Source: Pyxidicoccus caerfyrddinensis
Lineage (GTDB): Bacteria; Myxococcota; Myxococcia; Myxococcales; Myxococcaceae
NCBI RefSeq assembly: GCF_010894405.1
Contig: NZ_JAAIYA010000003.1
Span: forward strand, 496,001-560,000
Direction of reading: 5' to 3'
Length of the DNA: 64,000 nt
Numbering within the stretch: the stretch's first letter is position 1; each line of letters opens with the position of its first letter. The notes below the pieces were generated by a model. That model was not told where the DNA came from. It saw only the letters and a program-made list of their open reading frames with translations, and did not search any database. A program made the translations under genes and the position numbers. Positions 61,601 to 64,000 of the stretch are shown piece after piece.

Positions 61601-61738
61601 GCGCTGCTCGTCTTCGAGGGAGAGACCCGGCCCCGCGTGCGCCTCACCGACACCGCGCTGCTGGCCTTCGACGAGCGCGGCCGCCTGCTGGTGTTGGACT
61701 TGGAAGAGGGCATCGCCCGGCACGTGGCCGTGCGGTGA
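58619..61738 (+). CDS. Large bpX6-like protein of the ternary system
   Basis: This 1039-residue protein has an N-terminal region (about 15-140) that resembles the bpX6 domain, then a Pro/Ala-rich linker with six copies of an amphipathic helix motif (196-370), a helical, TPR-like middle (about 380-690, for example FEREGRIDEAAFILAELLGAHEEAVSFLERHGRFKLAAELAEG), and a beta-propeller-like C-terminus (about 740-1039). No catalytic motif is visible, so it is probably a scaffold or sensor. It shares one base with the stop of the vWA gene. The C-terminus overlaps no other gene; three bases separate it from a convergent receiver gene. Confidence 0.78.
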   Translation: MRTTSTTLRPRRHLHRGTVRASALWFDPALLGEGEARRRVLAAWTPGAVVFSVAGGYLLRLSRPCVVASDSAPGLPLTLEQGVLSSAPLSAAERGHPELRDGTVVLMRAGQAHVHVLTGARAVDLSEWLDVSAWVTLPVRGLGAPPPPVPALEPLPPPTRAFFGPSVPTLAPEAQVMLARMQGKPPPEGLVVAEPPGLLARLRAALFGGQEAGAAGGPTAARRAGLLARLRAAMSGRGVGAASPASASSPGLLARLRAAFRSATGSGDAGSGSTASRPGLLSRLAAWFQRGAASQSLPSGAGTAAGGMQRGSAASKPRRPSWLSRFLAYFAPTDEHMAGATGSGDSGAAPSGPPPAPPGPSMLSRLSEWMLRNTPLGELLGRRKAEYVRRLFDLFEEGNLQEALRYAIPLGTNELSENARIALGVPGPRESLSIQPSRGGAASVFAGGEALFSALKERYREAFRRFEREGRIDEAAFILAELLGAHEEAVSFLERHGRFKLAAELAEGRNLSPGLVVRQWFLAKDVARATAIARRSGAFADAVLRLERTHPEQARVLRLLWGETLAESGDWARAVQAVWPITDARALARGWLERGVACGGASGARLLALWVTAFPDGLAAASAQVRELLDDSPERAPERFAFALTLAGESPSAGRTALVVPTVRALLRDRAAGRARFNPDFLTRLLRDAPDGTLRSDLPPLTERSRIAWSTDVSRPPVHATVRETDDGAFPVHDAVALPDGRLLLALGEAGARLVRADGQLVAHFDVPAFALVPSVHGDRALAIAPRGEVRRLSRLDLVARRATPWCDAAVDTWAPTYDGSVWFVASRRTVMMVDALANDLRALWRVPDVPAPVHALAVDAGRLSLLTGDRERWTYELPQGPTLRARTPLLTDGDILHFILLGLSLTADGESAAVGHVTVQGPPSPESPGVPGLPREEVRLFWLRPLGSRAATPPERLRPGRAKLLLSDAWRVDVLWCTGHWQLHLVDARGTARALLVFEGETRPRVRLTDTALLAFDERGRLLVLDLEEGIARHVAVR
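59204..59728 (+). repeat. Six copies of an amphipathic helix motif in the bpX6-like protein
   Basis: Residues 196-206, 224-234, 250-260, 278-288, 320-330 and 360-370 share the pattern Pro/Ala-Gly/Ser-hydrophobic-Leu-Ala/Ser-Arg-Leu/Phe-x-x-Ala/Trp-hydrophobic (PGLLARLRAAL, AGLLARLRAAM, PGLLARLRAAF, PGLLSRLAAWF, PSWLSRFLAYF, PSMLSRLSEWM), 26-42 residues apart in flexible linkers. The first copies are almost identical and the later ones more aromatic. Confidence 0.8.
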
Positions 61739-61741
61739 CGC

Positions 61742-62431
61742 TCAGGACGCGCGGAAGAGGTCCGGCGGAACGTCGATGGAGGAGGCGATGAGCACGCGCT
61801 GCTCGTCGTCCACCTCCAGCACCACCCGCACGCCCCCCACCGTCACCAGCAGCGCGGGCGGGACGCCCGGCAGCGCCATCAGCCACGTGGACGTCATGGG
61901 CAGCTCCGTGCCCACCAACTCCGCCGCGCGCAGCAGGTGCAGCCGCACCGCGTGGCACTCCGCCCGGGGCAGCAAATCCAACGAGAGGGCCACGTGCTCC
62001 TGGAGCCGCAGCGCGTACGGCCCGGAAGGCTCGCGGAGCTCGGTTTCGGGCAGGTGCCGCAGCCGCGTGCGCAGCTCGCCCAGCATCGCCTCCGGGACGG
62101 CGGGCTTGCGCAGGTAGCCCACCACGCCTCCGAGCGGAGGCTCGCCGCCGCTCAGTGCCCCGGAGAACATCAGCACGTTCAGGTGCCGCAGCCGCTCGTT
62201 CGTCCGCAGCTGGCCGTACAGCTCCCAGCCATCCATCCGCGGCAGCACCAGGTCCAGCAGGATGAGGTCCGGGTGCCCCGCGCGCGGGTGGGTCCGCAGC
62301 CATTCCAAGGCTTCCACCCCATCCGAGGCGTGGGAGACGTGGAGTCCTTCCTCACGCGCGGCGTCCCCCAGGCGTTGTTGCCAGGTGGAGTCATCCTCGA
62401 CGAGGAGCAGATGATTGACGGGCCGGGACAT
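61742..62431 (-). CDS. Receiver protein with RelE/ParE-like C-terminal domain
   Basis: The 229-residue protein has an intact receiver (LVEDD, Asp60 in LLDLVLP, Lys109 in YLRKP) and then, from about 137, a roughly 90-residue region with helices and two or more strands: ALRLQEHVALSLDLLPRAECHAVRLHLLRAAEL, followed by VTVGGVRVVLEVDDEQRVLIASS. That last part is reminiscent of the beta-sheet of RelE/ParE toxins, although no catalytic residues are clear. It is probably an output domain for nucleic acid or protein binding. It is divergent from a small protein whose sequence has the same layout, with 223 bases between the two starts. Confidence 0.75.
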   Translation of the reverse strand: MSRPVNHLLLVEDDSTWQQRLGDAAREEGLHVSHASDGVEALEWLRTHPRAGHPDLILLDLVLPRMDGWELYGQLRTNERLRHLNVLMFSGALSGGEPPLGGVVGYLRKPAVPEAMLGELRTRLRHLPETELREPSGPYALRLQEHVALSLDLLPRAECHAVRLHLLRAAELVGTELPMTSTWLMALPGVPPALLVTVGGVRVVLEVDDEQRVLIASSIDVPPDLFRAS

Positions 62432-62654
62432 GGCGCGGAATTCGGAAGCGAGCGGGGACTGATTACTCCCGGCGAAGACTTTGAGCCAGATGGGAAATGC
62501 ACCCCGTCTCCTGACGGACAGCGCGCGGGATGTCTCGCACCGCACAGCGGAGTGTGGGGGACATCCCCCCGCATGACGTGGGGAAGCCGACGACCGCATT
62601 GGACTCGCGGTACGGCTTGTTCCGCAGAACGGAACTGGTCAGTCTGGAAGCATC

Positions 62655-62906
62655 ATGGCCCTCCGCCTCCAGCTCGAGCCCCGGGCACTGCGCACCCTCT
62701 GTGGGTGTCCATCGGCGGTGCGGGAGCGGCTGCAGTCGGAGCTCGGCGCGCTCGCCGCCGGGCTCCCGCTCGACGGGCCGCTCGTCACCGGGCGGGCGGG
62801 GCTGGTGGTGCTCGACTCGGGCTTCCGCGTCCGCTACCAGCTGGAGCTGAGCCACCGCCTGCTGCGGCTGACGCACATGCAGCCGCCCCAGGCCCAGGCA
62901 CGCTGA
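62655..62906 (+). CDS. Small RelE/ParE-like protein
   Basis: The 83-residue protein starts MALRLQLEPRALRTLCG and later has DSGFRVRYQLELSHRLLRLTHMQPP, the strand-turn-strand pattern of RelE/ParE-fold proteins and of the C-terminal part of the divergent receiver protein (ALRLQ and the G-x-RV segment are shared). A toxin is one reading, but no antitoxin is visible beside it and key RelE residues are not evident. GGAAG six bases before the ATG at 62655 supports the start. It could be a separate copy or the origin of the output domain of its divergent neighbour. Confidence 0.6.
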   Translation: MALRLQLEPRALRTLCGCPSAVRERLQSELGALAAGLPLDGPLVTGRAGLVVLDSGFRVRYQLELSHRLLRLTHMQPPQAQAR

Positions 62907-62985
62907 GTGGAGGTCGCCGGGCACACCCCCTCTGTCCGGTACAGGCCGAAGCGCCCATGTCAGCCCGGGGCCGTAACGTCGTGAA

Positions 62986-63372
62986 ATGGAAATCTCCGTC
63001 CCTGGTGTCGGCTCGGTCCTCGTGGTGGAGGACGACGCGGACCTGCGCGCCGCCGTCGCCGACATCCTGGAGGACGCGGGCTTCGAGGTGCACGTGGCCG
63101 AGAACGGCCAGGACGCCCTGCACGTCTTCGGAGAGCTGGGACACCAGGGCGAGCGCCCCGGCCTCGTGCTGCTCGACTTGATGATGCCCGTCATGGACGG
63201 CTTCGCCTTCATGGCGCACGTGCGCGCGGACCCCGGGCTGAGCCAGGTCCCCATCGTGGTGTTCTCCGCCTCGGTGCGCGAGCCGCCCGAGGGCGCCCGG
63301 GCCATGCTGCGCAAGCCCTTCGAGATTCCCCTCCTGCTGGACACCGTGGCCGGCTTCTGCGCGCAGGGCTGA
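62986..63372 (+). CDS. Stand-alone response regulator receiver
   Basis: This 128-residue protein is a single receiver with VVEDDAD, the phosphorylated Asp in LLDLMMPVMDG and Lys in MLRKPF. No output domain. It starts at 62986 with a weak ribosome site. It lies 82 bases upstream of the sensor-like gene that runs off the window, which could be its cognate kinase. Confidence 0.9.
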   Translation: MEISVPGVGSVLVVEDDADLRAAVADILEDAGFEVHVAENGQDALHVFGELGHQGERPGLVLLDLMMPVMDGFAFMAHVRADPGLSQVPIVVFSASVREPPEGARAMLRKPFEIPLLLDTVAGFCAQG

Positions 63373-63454
63373 GGGCCGCGCCTTTCGCTGCACGGCACTG
63401 CGCGCGGATTGCGGTTGTCGGGGGGCAGCCCGGGGACTTACATCCCGCGCCACC

Positions 63455-64000
63455 GTGCCCACCACCCTGGCCGACTTCCTCCTCCAGCAGCAGGACGCCC
63501 TCATGGAGGCGTGGGAGGCGGAGGTGCGCGCCATGCCCGCGGCGCAGGCCCTGTCGCGGCTCGCGCTGCGCGACGGCCTGCCCCGGCTGCTGGAAGTGGT
63601 GGCCACGCTGATGCGCGAGCGGCCCCGGGGCAGGGTGGTCTCGGGGATGGGACCCATTCCGGACCTGCACGCGCTGGAGCGGCTGGGCGAGGGCTTCAAC
63701 CTGCGGCAGGTGGTGACGGAGTACCGCTTGCTGCGCGGCTGCGTGCTGCGGTTGTGGACGAGCCGGGCCCAGGCCGCCCCCAGCCCGGAGGAGGAGCGCG
63801 TCTTCCACGAGGCCCTGGACGAGGCCATGGCCACCTCCGTCAGCCGCTACACCCGCGCGCGCGAGCGCACGCTGCAGGCGTTGGACCGCATCAGCACCGC
63901 GGCCCTGGGCAGCGAGGACGTGGCGGGCTTCCTCCCTCGCCTCCTGCTGGTGCTGCGCGAGACGGTGGCCGCGGTGGACGTGGCCGCGGTGCTGCTGCGC
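63455..64000 (+). CDS. Sensor protein N-terminus, RsbRD-like then GAF (3' partial)
   Basis: From the GTG at 63455 the frame stays open to the window end (182 codons). The first 130 residues (LADFLLQQQDALMEAWEAEV, FNLRQVVTEYRLLRGCVLRLW) match the helical RsbRD N-terminal-type sensor region that opens many myxobacterial histidine kinases; LQALDRISTAALGSEDVAGFLPRLLLVLRETV near the end looks like the first helix and strands of a GAF domain. The rest, likely HisKA and HATPase, lies beyond the window. The start is the first GTG after the receiver gene, but no clear ribosome site precedes it, so it is uncertain. Confidence 0.75.
   Translation, partial: MPTTLADFLLQQQDALMEAWEAEVRAMPAAQALSRLALRDGLPRLLEVVATLMRERPRGRVVSGMGPIPDLHALERLGEGFNLRQVVTEYRLLRGCVLRLWTSRAQAAPSPEEERVFHEALDEAMATSVSRYTRARERTLQALDRISTAALGSEDVAGFLPRLLLVLRETVAAVDVAAVLLR

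Overview
The window is very GC-rich, densely coded DNA with the hallmarks of a myxobacterium (order Myxococcales, probably Myxococcaceae): many lipoproteins and Tat or Sec exported proteins, a C-terminal tail of the MYXO-CTERM type, multi-PAS/GAF histidine kinases, stand-alone response regulators and PilZ/receiver hybrids. No species can be named from the sequence alone. I see no rRNA, tRNA, CRISPR array, insertion sequence or prophage.

Layout. 1-8.6 kb: mostly minus-strand housekeeping and hypothetical genes (NmrA-type oxidoreductase, lysine-rich histone H1-like protein, DUF2203, a SprT-like protein with a broken metal site, Tat-exported PhoX-like protein, EndoV-like nuclease, DUF1444). 8.6-14.4 kb: a compact four-gene operon for exported proteins (BNR-repeat protein with MYXO-CTERM-like tail, two lipoproteins, di-heme cytochrome c), divergent from an LVIVD-repeat lipoprotein. 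14.5-17 kb: two adjacent cyclic-nucleotide-binding-domain proteins. 17-21.3 kb: a VolA-like surface lipase lipoprotein followed by a FadL-type porin, a probable lipid scavenging operon. 21.4-27.3 kb: OmpA/MotB-like protein, patatin phospholipase, CBS-domain protein, haloalkane-dehalogenase-like hydrolase, MobA-like nucleotidyltransferase. 27.5-35.9 kb: duplicated exported proteins flanking a receiver protein, a Cys-rich exported protein, a six-domain histidine kinase and a HAD hydrolase.

36-39.9 kb: ATP synthase delta (atpH) and alpha (atpA) genes separated by a histidine-kinase-like gene whose phosphoacceptor His is Thr. 40-54.6 kb: Hsp70, a dual-receiver/PilZ protein, a large beta-propeller lipoprotein, MATE pump, esterase, PdxR/MocR regulator, a low-GC gene resembling Imm11 immunity proteins, a class A beta-lactamase-like protein, and a lipoprotein with 15-residue tandem repeats.

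54.7-61.7 kb is the most notable region: cupin, MoxR AAA+ ATPase, small bpX-like protein, vWA/beta-propeller protein and a 1039-residue bpX6-like protein carrying six copies of an amphipathic helix motif. Its last three genes overlap by one to four bases. It matches the computationally predicted MoxR-vWA-beta-propeller ternary systems, whose function is not established experimentally to my knowledge. It is followed by a receiver protein with a RelE/ParE-like C-terminus, divergent from a small protein of similar layout, then another receiver and the start of a sensor protein that runs off the window.
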